The notes: generated from the letters alone by a model not told the origin. DNA of 64,000 nucleotides from Anaerolineales bacterium (GCA_020850595.1 JADZEK010000005.1:38993-102992), one strand, 5' to 3'. Shown: positions 9,583 to 18,249, numbered from the stretch's first letter. Program-made: numbers and translations.

Positions 9583-10500
9583 TTAGTTTTGGGCGAGGTC
9601 CAGCGGCGGCACGGCCTGCAGCTCAGCCCACAGCGCGGCGGGCAGCGGCTGGTCGTGCGCGGCCAGGGTCTGGTCAAACTCGGCCAGTGAGTTAGCGCCG
9701 ACGATTGTGTTGCGAATGGCCGGGTGGCGCAGCGGGAACTGGGCCGCGGCGGTCTGGAGCTTAACGCCGTGGCGCTCGCACACCGCTTCCAGCGCCTGCA
9801 CACGGGCCAGCACGCCGGGCGGCGGGGGCGCATAGTTGTAGGTGAGCGGGTTGCGCGCGCCAGTCGCCAGCACGCCGCTGTTGTAAATGCCCGCGGCAAA
9901 CAGCGGCAGGCCCTTGGCCTGGCACAGCTCTAGCAGGGGCAGGGCGGTTTGCTCCAGCAGCGTGTAGCGCCCCGCCAGCAGCAGGCAGTCCACGTCGGCG
10001 CGCTGGGCGAACTCGGCCAGCGGCTGCCAGTAGTTCATGCCTGACCCAACGGCCTTGATCACGCCCTCGTCGCGCAGTTCGTACAGCGCCGGGAAGGCCA
10101 CGTCCAGCGCCTCGCGCACGCGGTCGTCGGGGTCGTGCAGGTGGCAGATGTCAAGGTAATCTACCCCCAGGCGCTTCAGGCTGCCCTCCACGCTGCGCCG
10201 GATGCCGTCCCGCGTCAGGTCGTGTTCGATCTTCCCCTCCGGCAGCAGCGCCCAGCCCGCCTTGCTGGCGAGAAAGTAGCTCTGGCGCGGGAACTCCTTG
10301 AGCACGCTGCCGATCAACTCTTCGCTGTGGCCGTGCCAATACATCGGCGCGGTATCCAGCAACGGCTTTGGCGGTCCGGCCAGCAGGTGGCGCAGTAACG
10401 CCCGGACATTGTCTTCGGTGGTGCTGGGGTTCATGGGCCAGGTGCCGGTGCCCAAACCTACGCGCGGCAGCGGCCAACCCGATAGGCGGGAGGCGATCAT
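9583..10500 (-). CDS. Aldo/keto reductase
   Basis: 305 residues from the ATG at 10500. A longer frame would add a Pro/Ser-rich stretch overlapping the next gene, which is unlike the family. It shows the catalytic tetrad: LLDTAPMY (Asp and Tyr), ASKAG (Lys) and CHLHDPDD (His). The N-terminus RVGLGTGTWP is the usual first strand. These cytosolic NAD(P)H enzymes reduce aldoses or keto-sugars, or work in reverse. It lies between an SDR and the MR/MLE dehydratases, so a sugar dehydrogenase step before dehydration is plausible. Confidence 0.85.
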   Translation of the reverse strand: MIASRLSGWPLPRVGLGTGTWPMNPSTTEDNVRALLRHLLAGPPKPLLDTAPMYWHGHSEELIGSVLKEFPRQSYFLASKAGWALLPEGKIEHDLTRDGIRRSVEGSLKRLGVDYLDICHLHDPDDRVREALDVAFPALYELRDEGVIKAVGSGMNYWQPLAEFAQRADVDCLLLAGRYTLLEQTALPLLELCQAKGLPLFAAGIYNSGVLATGARNPLTYNYAPPPPGVLARVQALEAVCERHGVKLQTAAAQFPLRHPAIRNTIVGANSLAEFDQTLAAHDQPLPAALWAELQAVPPLDLAQN

Positions 10501-10525
10501 GGAGGGGCGTCCTTCGGCGGCGAGA

Positions 10526-11362
10526 CTAGCGCTTGACGGTGACTTGCGGCACCCAGCCGAGCAGCCGCTCGGCGCGGGAACTGTCAATGGTGGAGCCAAA
10601 CTCCGCCAGTTGCGGGCGAATGGGCACGCCGGGGAAGTAGCGATCGAGGTAGGCGCGGGTGGGCGCCCCCAGCGAGGAGTCGCGCGCGGCCATCATGAAG
10701 ACCGTGTGGCTGCGCGGGGGCAGGGGGGCCGTGGCGGCCAGGTAGCAGCCGCGCACGGCGTCGTCCTGATGCACGTAAGCGAACAGCGCCCCCAACGGCA
10801 CATCCATATCCGGCAGCGGCATCAGGTCGTAATGCTCGGCGGCGGCGATGAGCGGAAAGCGCAGGCTGGCGACGGTCAGGCCCCAGTGGATGCTGAAGGT
10901 GTCGGCGCAGATCTCGCCCACGTATTTGGACAGGCCATAATCATCCTGCGGCGACACCGGGTGCTCTTCGTCCACCGGGAAATACTCGTAGCTGATGGGC
11001 GTGCGCGGCGTAACGGTGTGGTTGACCTGCAAGCTCGAGGCGATCACCACCCGCGGCACCTTCAGCCGGGCCGAGGCCTCCAGGATGTTCCAGGTCATGC
11101 CCACGTTGTTGAAAAAAGTGTGGCCGCTGGGGTAAATGCGCTGGGCGGCCAGGGCCGCCAGGTGGATGACGGCCTCCGCGCCGTCTACCACATCGTAGAC
11201 CTCGCCCGCCTCCCGCAGGTCCGCTCGCAGCGGCTGCACGCCCGGCTCCGCGCCGGCGGCCGGGACGGCGTCCACCGCCAGAATGTCGTGGCCCAGCCCG
11301 CTCAAATAGGTGACGAGCGCCGCGCCCAAGCGGCCGCGCGCGCCGGTGACGACGATGCGCAT
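10526..11362 (-). CDS. NAD(P)-dependent epimerase/dehydratase (extended SDR), paralogue of the SDR at 3984-4823
   Basis: 278 residues from the ATG at 11362, which begins MRIVVTGARGRLG and so places the GxxGxxG motif correctly. The catalytic YxxxK is YGLSK, preceded by YFPVDEEHP as in the other SDR of this operon. Gaps of 5 nt to the upstream UxuA gene and 25 nt to the downstream reductase show tight operon packing. Uronate dehydrogenase and sugar epimerase are both compatible with the fold. The presence of two paralogues suggests two substrates or two successive oxidations. Confidence 0.82.
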   Translation of the reverse strand: MRIVVTGARGRLGAALVTYLSGLGHDILAVDAVPAAGAEPGVQPLRADLREAGEVYDVVDGAEAVIHLAALAAQRIYPSGHTFFNNVGMTWNILEASARLKVPRVVIASSLQVNHTVTPRTPISYEYFPVDEEHPVSPQDDYGLSKYVGEICADTFSIHWGLTVASLRFPLIAAAEHYDLMPLPDMDVPLGALFAYVHQDDAVRGCYLAATAPLPPRSHTVFMMAARDSSLGAPTRAYLDRYFPGVPIRPQLAEFGSTIDSSRAERLLGWVPQVTVKR

Positions 11363-11367
11363 GGCCC

Positions 11368-12474
11368 TCAGCCCGCCTTGTTCCGTTGCAGCATGCTGAT
11401 GGCCGCCTTCATATACCCCAGCGCAAACGCCATGCCCGCATGCCACGGCGCGGCGCAGGCCATCTGCGGCGTGTGGTCGGGGATCAGCACGCCGTCGTAG
11501 CCGTTTTTGTCCAGGATGCTCAGCAGCCGCAGCATGTCGGTGTCGCCTTCATCCACGAAGGTCTCGTAATAGTGCGGCACCCGGCCGCGCACATTCCGAA
11601 AGTGCACATAGCCCACGCGGCCCAGCGCGCTCACGGCGTCCACCGTGGCGTATAGGTCGTCGTCGGAGGCGCTCCCCGCCATCTCGCGCATCGTGCCCAC
11701 GCACATCTCCAGCGTGTTGGCCGGGCTGGGGTTGAGCTCCAGGATGTGCTGGTAGCGTTCCAGGGTGTACGCCAGGCGGTGCTGGCCGCGGAAGACCGGC
11801 ATCGGCGGGTCATCCGGGTGCAGCGCCAGTTTCACGCCCGCTGCCTCGGCCACCGGCGTCATAGTGCTCAGGAACTCGGTGAAGCGCGCCTGTATCTCAA
11901 CGTCGGAAACCGGCGGCAGGACATGCGCCGTGTCAGCCGGGTTGAACTGCTCCGCGTCGTAGACCATATTCCACACCATGCCCGCCGGGATGGGCGTTTC
12001 CGGCGCGTTGGCCTGGTTGTACCCCGCCGACATCGCCCCGCCGCGCGCCTCCGGTGTGTATTGGTGGCCCCACACCCCCGCGATGCTGAAATAGTAGCCC
12101 ATCACCGGGATGCCCACCCGCCCCATGTCGCGGATGATTTGCTTCAGGCGCTCATACTGGGCGGCTTTGCGCGGCCCGTCGAGCAAAATGTCGTACCAGT
12201 CGCCGGGGGCGAAATTCTCCAGCGCCGCCAACTCCAGCCCTTCCGCGTTCACCAGCGCCTTAAGGTCGCGCAGCCCCTCGTACGTCCAGATCGGGTCGTT
12301 GGCCGCGCCGTAACCGTGGCCCGCCGCCTTGCCGTGCTGGGCCATCACCCGCTCGGCCGTTGGGCTGGCCGGGGCGGGCATGTGCGCCACGATGTGCGTG
12401 GCCCCGGCTTGCTTGGCGAAGCGCACCTCGTTCGCCGTGAACATATTGCGGTACAGCCCCATCCCCAGTTTCAT
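11368..12474 (-). CDS. uxuA: Mannonate dehydratase (UxuA family), copy 1
   Basis: 368 residues from the ATG at 12474. It belongs to the xylose-isomerase-like TIM-barrel UxuA family, and all four expected metal ligands are present: His in LALHPDDPP, Cys in EMCVGT, His in YVHFRNVRG and Asp in LIPDH. UxuA converts D-mannonate to 2-keto-3-deoxygluconate in the cytosol. It is the first catabolic gene after the ABC permeases, separated by a hairpin at 12507-12560. The second copy at 21448-22440 keeps the same ligands but is quite different overall, so the two may act on different aldonates. Confidence 0.85.
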   Translation of the reverse strand: MKLGMGLYRNMFTANEVRFAKQAGATHIVAHMPAPASPTAERVMAQHGKAAGHGYGAANDPIWTYEGLRDLKALVNAEGLELAALENFAPGDWYDILLDGPRKAAQYERLKQIIRDMGRVGIPVMGYYFSIAGVWGHQYTPEARGGAMSAGYNQANAPETPIPAGMVWNMVYDAEQFNPADTAHVLPPVSDVEIQARFTEFLSTMTPVAEAAGVKLALHPDDPPMPVFRGQHRLAYTLERYQHILELNPSPANTLEMCVGTMREMAGSASDDDLYATVDAVSALGRVGYVHFRNVRGRVPHYYETFVDEGDTDMLRLLSILDKNGYDGVLIPDHTPQMACAAPWHAGMAFALGYMKAAISMLQRNKAG

Positions 12475-12506
12475 CGTCTCACTCCTGTTACGCCCCCCTA
12501 ACACGC

Positions 12507-12560
12507 ACACCGGGGCAGGCGGGCGGCGTTGGCTCTCGCCGGCGCCCGCTGCCCCGGTGT
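12507..12560 (-). terminator. Intercistronic hairpin between ABC permease and uxuA genes
   Basis: The arms 12507-12517 and 12550-12560 pair over 11 bp, and the stem continues inward with a bulge through GC-rich sequence. There is no clean T run on the minus strand, so it looks more like an attenuator or mRNA-stability hairpin within the operon than a full stop. Confidence 0.5.
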
Positions 12561-12591
12561 GGGGGGTTCGGCGGTGTTCCGCCGCCGGGTG

Positions 12592-13482
12592 CTAGCCCTT
12601 AAGACCGCTGTTGACCAACCCCTGCACGAAATAGCGCTGCAGCAAGAAGTAGACCGCCGCCGGCGGCCAGAGAGCCATGAAGGCGCGCAGCATTTCAGCC
12701 GGGTAATTCGTCGCGCCCAGGGGCGTCGGCGAAAAATCAGACAGGACAATGCTTTGCATGCGCAGCGCGATCGGGTACAACTCAGGATGCCCCGACACCG
12801 TGTACAGCGGCCATAGGTAATCGTTCCAGATGCCCAAGAAGGTGAAGATCACCAGCACCACGATGGGCGGCTTGAGCAGCGGGCCGTAAACCTGGAAGAT
12901 GATGGTGAAGATACCGGCCCCGTCCATCTTGGCCGCGTCCTCGTACTCCGTCGGCAGCATATCGAAGCTCTGCTTGAGTAGGAAGATGGCAAAGACCGGC
13001 ACCCAGCCGCCGATAAACAGCACCTGCCACTTCCCAATCCAGCCGGTGCCGCCCTGGCCCAGGAGGTTGTTGCCGCCCGCCAGCGGCCACCAGGCCATCT
13101 GCAGGTAGGCGGGCACCAGCATTAGAATGCCGGGCATGACCATGCCGGAGAGGAACAGCAAGAACACGCGGTTCTTGCCGGGGAACTTCATCTTCGAGAA
13201 GATGTAGCCGCCCACCAGCCCCACGATCACCGTCACCAAAATGTAAAACCCCACCCGAATGAGGGTGAAAATATACGACTCACCCACCCCGGCGCCCAGC
13301 GCCCGGTTAAACATATCCAGGTTGAGCGTGTTCGGGATCGGCAGGAACACCGCCTCCAGGAAGCGGCGATTATCGGTGAATGTCCCTAGCGCCATGAACA
13401 GCACCGGGTAAATCATGATGAAGCTGGAAACGATCAGGAAGACGTAAGTCAACGTGCGGCCGATCAGGAACCGTTGTCGCAT
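12592..13482 (-). CDS. Sugar ABC transporter permease, MalG type
   Basis: 296 residues with about six transmembrane helices, the first at residues 10-32. The cytoplasmic EAA-type loop near residue 185 (EYEDAAKMDGAGIFTIIFQ) docks the ATPase. This is a CUT1-family carbohydrate importer subunit in the inner membrane. It follows the MalF-like permease gene by 24 nt. No ATPase gene is present in the operon; CUT1 systems of this kind often share a MsmK/MalK-type ATPase encoded elsewhere. Confidence 0.92.
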   Translation of the reverse strand: MRQRFLIGRTLTYVFLIVSSFIMIYPVLFMALGTFTDNRRFLEAVFLPIPNTLNLDMFNRALGAGVGESYIFTLIRVGFYILVTVIVGLVGGYIFSKMKFPGKNRVFLLFLSGMVMPGILMLVPAYLQMAWWPLAGGNNLLGQGGTGWIGKWQVLFIGGWVPVFAIFLLKQSFDMLPTEYEDAAKMDGAGIFTIIFQVYGPLLKPPIVVLVIFTFLGIWNDYLWPLYTVSGHPELYPIALRMQSIVLSDFSPTPLGATNYPAEMLRAFMALWPPAAVYFLLQRYFVQGLVNSGLKG

Positions 13483-13506
13483 GGTCGGGACTCCCGTATA
13501 CCGGCG

Positions 13507-14463
13507 CTACACGCCGTACTGCTTGCGATACTCGTTCAACGTCCACCCGATAAACACCAGCAGCAGCAAGAACAACACCAGCGATTGGGCCGTCCCCAGG
13601 CCGAACTCCAGCGCCGCAAACGAATCGTTCTGGATGCTGTACACCAGCGTGTAGGTCATGAAGTTCGGGCCGCCCGAACTGATAATCTTCGGCACCTCCC
13701 ACATCTGCATCGAGCCGATCATGCCCGTCACCGCGATAAAGAGCAGCACCGGCACCATCTGCGGGATGGTGATATAGCGCAACAACTGGGACTCATTCGC
13801 GCCGTCAATCTTCGCCGCGTCGTACAGGTTCTCGTCAATCCCCTGCAAGCCGGCCAGGAAAAAGATCACCGGGCCGCCAATCCCCTGCCACACCACGAAC
13901 AGCACGCCGATAATGGGCATCCAGAACGGGTCTTGAACCCAGTTCACCGGCGGAATCCCGAGCCGGCCAATGAGCATGTTCAGCACCCCTTGCGACGACC
14001 CGGCCAGATAAATGCGCAAGAGCAGGGCCACCACCGCGCCGGAGAAAACCGACGGCAAATACCACATGGTGCGGAAGACGCCCTTGAACTTGATATTCTG
14101 ATTCAGCAGCAGCGCCACCGAAAAACCGCCGACGATATTGAGCGTCAGGATGGCGATGGCATACAGCACCGTCCGCCCGATGACTTTCAGGTAGAACCAG
14201 TTTTGGTAGTCCGAGAAGATCAGCTTGAGGTTGCGCAGGCCCACAAATGTCGGGGGCGAGATAATGTTCCACTCAGTAAAGCTCATGCCAACCAAGAACA
14301 ACAGCGGCACGAAGGTCATGATGATGAAATAGACCGCCATCGGGCCGACAAACGCCCAGGCCACCAGGGACTGCTTATTCCTGAAGAACCACTGGCGCAG
14401 GCGCGCGGCCCCCTGCCTGTTGGGTTCAGCCAAAACAGCCGGCTGCTGTGCGTTGATGTCCAT
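13507..14463 (-). CDS. Sugar ABC transporter permease, MalF/UgpA type
   Basis: 318 residues from the ATG at 14463, which has a GGGAG ribosome-binding site about 8 nt upstream; an earlier in-frame ATG lacks one. It has six or so membrane helices and an EAA loop NLYDAAKIDGANESQLLRY near residue 215. It forms the membrane channel of a CUT1 sugar importer with the adjacent MalG-type protein. Its gene is 230 nt downstream of the binding-protein gene, across a GC-rich hairpin. Confidence 0.92.
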   Translation of the reverse strand: MDINAQQPAVLAEPNRQGAARLRQWFFRNKQSLVAWAFVGPMAVYFIIMTFVPLLFLVGMSFTEWNIISPPTFVGLRNLKLIFSDYQNWFYLKVIGRTVLYAIAILTLNIVGGFSVALLLNQNIKFKGVFRTMWYLPSVFSGAVVALLLRIYLAGSSQGVLNMLIGRLGIPPVNWVQDPFWMPIIGVLFVVWQGIGGPVIFFLAGLQGIDENLYDAAKIDGANESQLLRYITIPQMVPVLLFIAVTGMIGSMQMWEVPKIISSGGPNFMTYTLVYSIQNDSFAALEFGLGTAQSLVLFLLLLVFIGWTLNEYRKQYGV

Positions 14464-14636
14464 TACTCGGCTCCCGTGCAAGAACTACCTAAGGACGCGC
14501 GTTGTGGGCGGCGGGCGTGCGGGGGAGGGCAACCGGCCAAGGGGTCGCTCGACGTGCGCGCAGACCAAACTTGGCAGCGAGACAGGGTTGTACGGCGAGG
14601 GCTGCGACCGAGAGTACCCACCAAGCCGAAAGGCGC

Positions 14637-14670
14637 GCCCGGCCCCGCCTTTTTTGAAGCGGGGCCGGGC
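14637..14670 (-). terminator. Hairpin after the solute-binding-protein gene
   Basis: A perfect 12-bp inverted repeat (14637-14648 with 14659-14670) with a 10-nt loop lies 23 nt after the binding-protein stop. There is no T run on the minus strand downstream of it. Such hairpins commonly protect the binding-protein mRNA and give partial termination before the permease genes. Confidence 0.6.
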
Positions 14671-14692
14671 GGTTCAGGCTGGTAAATCAGGA

Positions 14693-16148
14693 CTAGCCGG
14701 ACTTCGTGACCAGGCCTTCGATGGTGGTCTGGATGGTATCCAGTTCCGCCTGGATGGCCGCCTTGTCGAGCTTGCCCTTCCAGATGCGGCCGTACATGTC
14801 GTTCCAGGCCTGCCAGATGCGCGAGCCGTTCTTCGGCCAGCCGGGCAGCGGGCCGGAGCCGCCTTCCAGCAGCACGCGCATGGTGATGCGCACGATGTTC
14901 TTGGCGGTGTCGGTGGCGTAGCCGCCCAGCTTGTCGTAGGTCTCGTACTGCTCCAGCAGCGACTTCAGCGCCGGGAGCCAGATGCCGGCGTTGTTCGCCA
15001 GCCAGGCCTGGGCATCCGGGTTGGTCGTGGTCTGCTCGACCAGCTCGATCGCCATGTCTGGGTTCGGGCCGCCCTTCAGCGGCGACTCGATGTCGTTGCC
15101 GATGACGATGGTGGCCGGCTTGCCGTTCGGGGGCAGCGGGAACTCGATGGCCGTGGCGTTGATGTTGCCCGCGCCGACCGAAGTCGCGTCGTTGTTCCAC
15201 CCGGGCTTCAGGGCGATCACGCCGTCATTGAACAACTGGCCCGACCCGCCTTCGCTCTCCGACTGCAAGATCAGGTTCTCGGTCGAAGACCACATCAGGT
15301 CGTTGTGGAAGACCCAGGTGTCGGCCGCGCCTTCGATGTTGGCGCTGGGCACGCCCAGGTTCGAGCCGAGCGGGGCGTTGTTCGAGTTGAACCAGTTCAG
15401 GATGCGCATGGCCTGGCCGTACGAGTCACCGCCCGGGCCATACGTGTAGTAGGCCGTGTTGCCCCACTTGTCGCTGCTGTTGACTTCCTGGATGGCGCGG
15501 GCCAGGTCAACCAGCTCGTCCCAGGTCTTGGGCAGGTTCTCGGGGTCCCGACCCGCCGCTTCCACCTTGTCCAGGTTGACGAACAGCACGTCCGCGCCCG
15601 AGCTCTTCGCCAGGCCGTAGGTTTGACCGTCCTTGGTGGCGCCGGCGATCGTGCCATCGGCGAACAGGGCGACCTTGTCGGCGGCGACCGGCGCGAACAC
15701 GCCCAGCTGCAAGCTGCACGAACTCATTCACGTACGCTTCGCCGTAGGTGGTATCGGGGATGATACCGGCGGCGAGGCCCATCAGTTGGTTCTGGCGCAG
15801 GTCCCAGTCCCAGCTGTGGGTGGAGATCTTCAAGGTGATGCCGGGGTGAGCGTCCACGAACGGCACGAACTTGGCAATCGCCAGGCCGCCCCAGTTCCAG
15901 TTCTTCTTGAAGAATTCGTTCTCCGGGTCTTGCTTCCAGCCGGCGGCCAGGGCGGCCAAATCGGGGATGTCCGTGTTCCACCAGACGTCCATCACCACCG
16001 GAGCGGGCGCCTCGGTGGGGGCCACCACGGCGTCGGTCGGCGCCGCCGTGGGGGTTGCCTGGGGGGCGCAGGCGGCCAGCAGGCTTGCGCCCGCGGCGAC
16101 GCCCGCCGCCTTGATGAAATCGCGCCTCGAGACCAATTTCCTATCCAT
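14693..16148 (-). pseudogene. Frameshifted sugar ABC transporter solute-binding lipoprotein
   Basis: Two overlapping frames together make one family 1-type sugar-binding protein. The N-terminal part, from the ATG at 16148, has a Tat motif SRRDFIK, a hydrophobic stretch and a lipobox LAAC (Cys27), then a Thr/Pro/Ala linker and an apparently normal domain through NEFVQL. The rest (VFAPVAADKV onward, ending at 14693) is in another frame. The break is at an exact 7-bp tandem duplication at 15705-15718. Removing one copy restores EFVQLGVFAP and gives a protein of about 482 residues. As written, translation runs out of frame with an unrelated Arg/Gly-rich tail. It is the first gene of the sugar-acid operon. 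The shift could be a real inactivating mutation, a variable site or an assembly error. Confidence 0.85.
15705..15718 (-). repeat. Exact 7-bp tandem duplication causing the binding-protein frameshift
   Basis: AGCTGCA occurs twice in direct succession on the plus strand (TGCAGCT twice in the coding sense). One copy fits the reading frame and gives Val-Gln-Leu-Gly; two copies shift it by one base. Confidence 0.85.
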
Positions 16149-16369
16149 GTGCTTGCTCTCCTCCTTGATATGCGGCCCCAATCGTTTGGTCGGAGCTTAA
16201 TCCAGCGTGCCCTGCCAGCCACGCCGGGTCAAGAACACGTGACAGATGCCCGCTCGGTCAACCATTTTCCCCGCTTAACCCCACATGGGGCACCTGCGCC
16301 GTCCTTGCGCCCATCTGGGTGTTCGCGCCGCTATTTCTATTATCCCCGTGCGGACATCTCTAAGACGCT

Positions 16370-16397
16370 AGCATACTGATATTCGAAAAAATGTCAA
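16370..16397 (-). promoter_or_regulatory. Sigma-70-type promoter of the sugar-acid/ABC operon
   Basis: On the minus strand the -35 is TTGACA (16397-16392, all six bases consensus), the spacer is 16 nt, and the -10 is TATGCT (16375-16370). It lies about 220 nt upstream of the binding-protein ATG and is the only strong promoter found for the whole 12-kb operon. Confidence 0.75.
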
Positions 16398-16453
16398 CTC
16401 ATAATACCTAAGCTGTCAAATCGAAGCACCCTCGGCGCTAACCAAAACCCCGA

Positions 16454-16481
16454 TTGCTCCTATCGCAAAATCGTTTATACT
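16454..16481 (+). promoter_or_regulatory. Putative promoter of the Hsp60-like/propeller operon
   Basis: A good -10 TATACT (16476-16481) with a 16-nt spacer from a weak -35 TTGCTC (16454-16459). The predicted start of transcription falls at or just before the hairpin at 16491. Confidence 0.5.
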
Positions 16482-16490
16482 GCCCTCCGG

Positions 16491-16521
16491 GCTGGGCCGC
16501 CCCCTTCCTGGGCGGCCCAGC
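16491..16521 (+). other. 5'-leader hairpin of the Hsp60-like mRNA
   Basis: A 12-bp perfect stem (16491-16502 with 16510-16521) and a 7-nt loop begin about 10 nt after the -10 box, so the transcript would start with this hairpin. It is not the CIRCE sequence. It may stabilise the mRNA or be a protein-binding site. Confidence 0.55.
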
Positions 16522-16560
16522 CGGCGATCATCTACCCCATTCTAGGTCAATTCCGGTGCC

Positions 16561-18240
16561 ATGACGAAACTCCCTGCTGGTGTTCCGGCTCTCAAGGGGC
16601 GCAAGCACGCGCCGCGCAAGCCCCGCACCCCCACCGTGGTGGCGCAGCCCCGCACCTACCGCGCCCTGCGCCGCGGCCTCAACCTGCTGGCCAATGCCGT
16701 GCGGCCCACCCTCGGCCCCCTGCCGCGCCTGGTGCTCATGGAGAAGCTCCGGCGCGACTTCGCCCCCGAAATCCTGGACGACGGCGCCGCCATCGCCCGC
16801 CGCATCATTCAGATCAACCCGCGCAGCCCCGATGTGGGCGCCATGCTCATCCGCCAGGCGTTGTGGAAGATGCACACCGAGGCCGGCGACGGCGCCGTGA
16901 CCATGGCCGTCATGTATCAAGTCATCGTCAATGAAGGCATCCGCGCCGTCACCGTCATGGGCCACAACGCCATGCTCATCCGCCACGGTCTCGAGCGCGC
17001 GCTGCCCGCCGTGCTGGCTCACCTGCGGCAGAACGTCACGCCGCTGACGCGCAAGGAGCACTTCGCGGCCGTGGCGCTCGGCCTGGTGCAGAACGACCGC
17101 GAGCTGGCCGACATGCTGGGCGAGATTTTCGACATCGTCGGCACCGAGGGCCTGATCGTGGTGGAGAAGGGCAACCGGTCTGGCCTCGACCGCGAGTATG
17201 TCGATGGCACCTTGTGGAACCTGAGCGGCTGGTTCTCTCGCCGCATGATCACCGACGCGGCTGAAGAACGCACCATTTTCGAGGACGCCGCGCTGCTCAT
17301 CAGCAACGTCGAACTGAAAGAGCCGGAAGAACTGATCCCCACGCTCGAGAAGTGCGTGAAAGCCGGCGTGAAGAAACTGGTCATCGTGGCCGCCGGCCTG
17401 GGCGACCGTGTCATCGGCCTGCTGGTCAACAACAACCAGGCCAAGACCATCGAGACGCTCGCCGTGCGCACGCCGCGCGTCGGCGAAAAACAGCACGTGG
17501 CCGCCATTGAAGACCTGGCCGTGCTGACCGGCGGGCGGCCCTTCTACGCCGCCACCAAGCGCCAGTTTCTAGATTTCGACGTGGCCGACCTGGGCTATGC
17601 GCGCCGCGTGTGGGCCACCCGCAGTCAGTTGGGCCTGTTTGGCGGCAAGGGCGACCCGCGCCAGATTCGCCAGCACCAAATTGCGCTGCGCGCCCAACTG
17701 CCGCATGCCGAAGGTGACTTCGACGAGCGTATGCTCCGTGAGCGCATCGGCCGCCTGGCGGGCGGCACGGCCATCCTGCGCGTGGGGGGCTATACCGAGG
17801 CCGAGATCGAAGCGCGCACTGCCACGGCCGAGCGCGCCGTCACCAGCCTGCGCGGCGCGGTGAAGTCGGGCGTGGTCGTCGGCGGCGGCGCCGCCCTGAT
17901 CGCGGCCCGCGCTGCCCTGGCCGGCCTGCCCGCCGCCAATGATGACGAAGCCGCCGCCTACCGCCTCCTGGCGCGCGCCCTCGAAGAACCGCTGCGCGTC
18001 ATCGCTCGCAACTCCGGCGCCAACCCGGATGTGGTCGCCGACCATGTCAAAGCCGGCCCGCCCGATTTTGGCTTTGAGGCCCGCACGCGCCGGATCATCA
18101 ACTTGCGCGAAGCCGGCATCATGGACTCGGTGGACACCCTGACCAAGGCGGTCGAAATCGCCGTGCGCGGGGCCGCCATGGCCCTCACCACCGACATCAT
18201 CGTCCACCAGGCTGAACCCAGCGAATCCTTGGAGCCCTAG
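16561..18240 (+). CDS. Divergent Hsp60 (GroEL-like) paralogue, predicted hydrolysis-defective
   Basis: 559 residues, close to GroEL in length and colinear with it. The sequence NLLANAVRPTLGPLPRLV replaces the canonical NTLADAVKVTLGPKGRNV. GDGAVT (Asp110) replaces GDGTTT. DDG (Asp74) matches the Asp52 region, and VVVGGGAAL matches the VVAGGGVAL turn. In the alignment LAGGTAILRVGG...ATAERAVTSL, the position of the ATP-hydrolysing Asp398 of E. coli GroEL is Arg425. The N-terminus has an extra basic 30 residues and the C-terminus lacks the GGM tail. It could form rings that bind nucleotide but hydrolyse it poorly. It is cotranscribed with an Asp-box propeller gene 9 nt downstream. No groES is nearby, so this is unlikely to be the housekeeping chaperonin. 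Confidence 0.85.
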   Translation: MTKLPAGVPALKGRKHAPRKPRTPTVVAQPRTYRALRRGLNLLANAVRPTLGPLPRLVLMEKLRRDFAPEILDDGAAIARRIIQINPRSPDVGAMLIRQALWKMHTEAGDGAVTMAVMYQVIVNEGIRAVTVMGHNAMLIRHGLERALPAVLAHLRQNVTPLTRKEHFAAVALGLVQNDRELADMLGEIFDIVGTEGLIVVEKGNRSGLDREYVDGTLWNLSGWFSRRMITDAAEERTIFEDAALLISNVELKEPEELIPTLEKCVKAGVKKLVIVAAGLGDRVIGLLVNNNQAKTIETLAVRTPRVGEKQHVAAIEDLAVLTGGRPFYAATKRQFLDFDVADLGYARRVWATRSQLGLFGGKGDPRQIRQHQIALRAQLPHAEGDFDERMLRERIGRLAGGTAILRVGGYTEAEIEARTATAERAVTSLRGAVKSGVVVGGGAALIAARAALAGLPAANDDEAAAYRLLARALEEPLRVIARNSGANPDVVADHVKAGPPDFGFEARTRRIINLREAGIMDSVDTLTKAVEIAVRGAAMALTTDIIVHQAEPSESLEP

Positions 18241-18249
18241 CAACCTGCC

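Larger units (their letters stand above)
16149..16560. other. Divergent control region between the sugar-acid operon and the Hsp60-like operon
   Basis: 412 bp without a credible gene. It is clearly AT-richer than its surroundings around 16330-16480. It holds one good promoter for each direction (annotated separately), a roughly 215-nt leader for the minus-strand operon with an AAGGAGGAG ribosome-binding site just before 16148, and a GC hairpin before the Hsp60-like gene. I see no CIRCE element and no obvious operator repeat. Confidence 0.7.

Noticed and set aside
15700..15725. Programmed ribosomal frameshifting as the explanation for the split binding protein
   Set aside because: There is no slippery heptamer or poly-A/poly-T stretch at the junction; the exact 7-bp tandem duplication explains it more simply.
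15507..16148. Reading the N-terminal part of the binding protein as an independent short protein
   Set aside because: Its last 50 or so residues are out-of-frame Arg/Gly-rich sequence, and removing one 7-bp repeat copy gives a full family protein.
16400..16560. CIRCE or another known heat-shock operator before the Hsp60-like gene
   Set aside because: I looked for TTAGCACTC-N9-GAGTGCTAA and found nothing close; only the GC hairpin is present.
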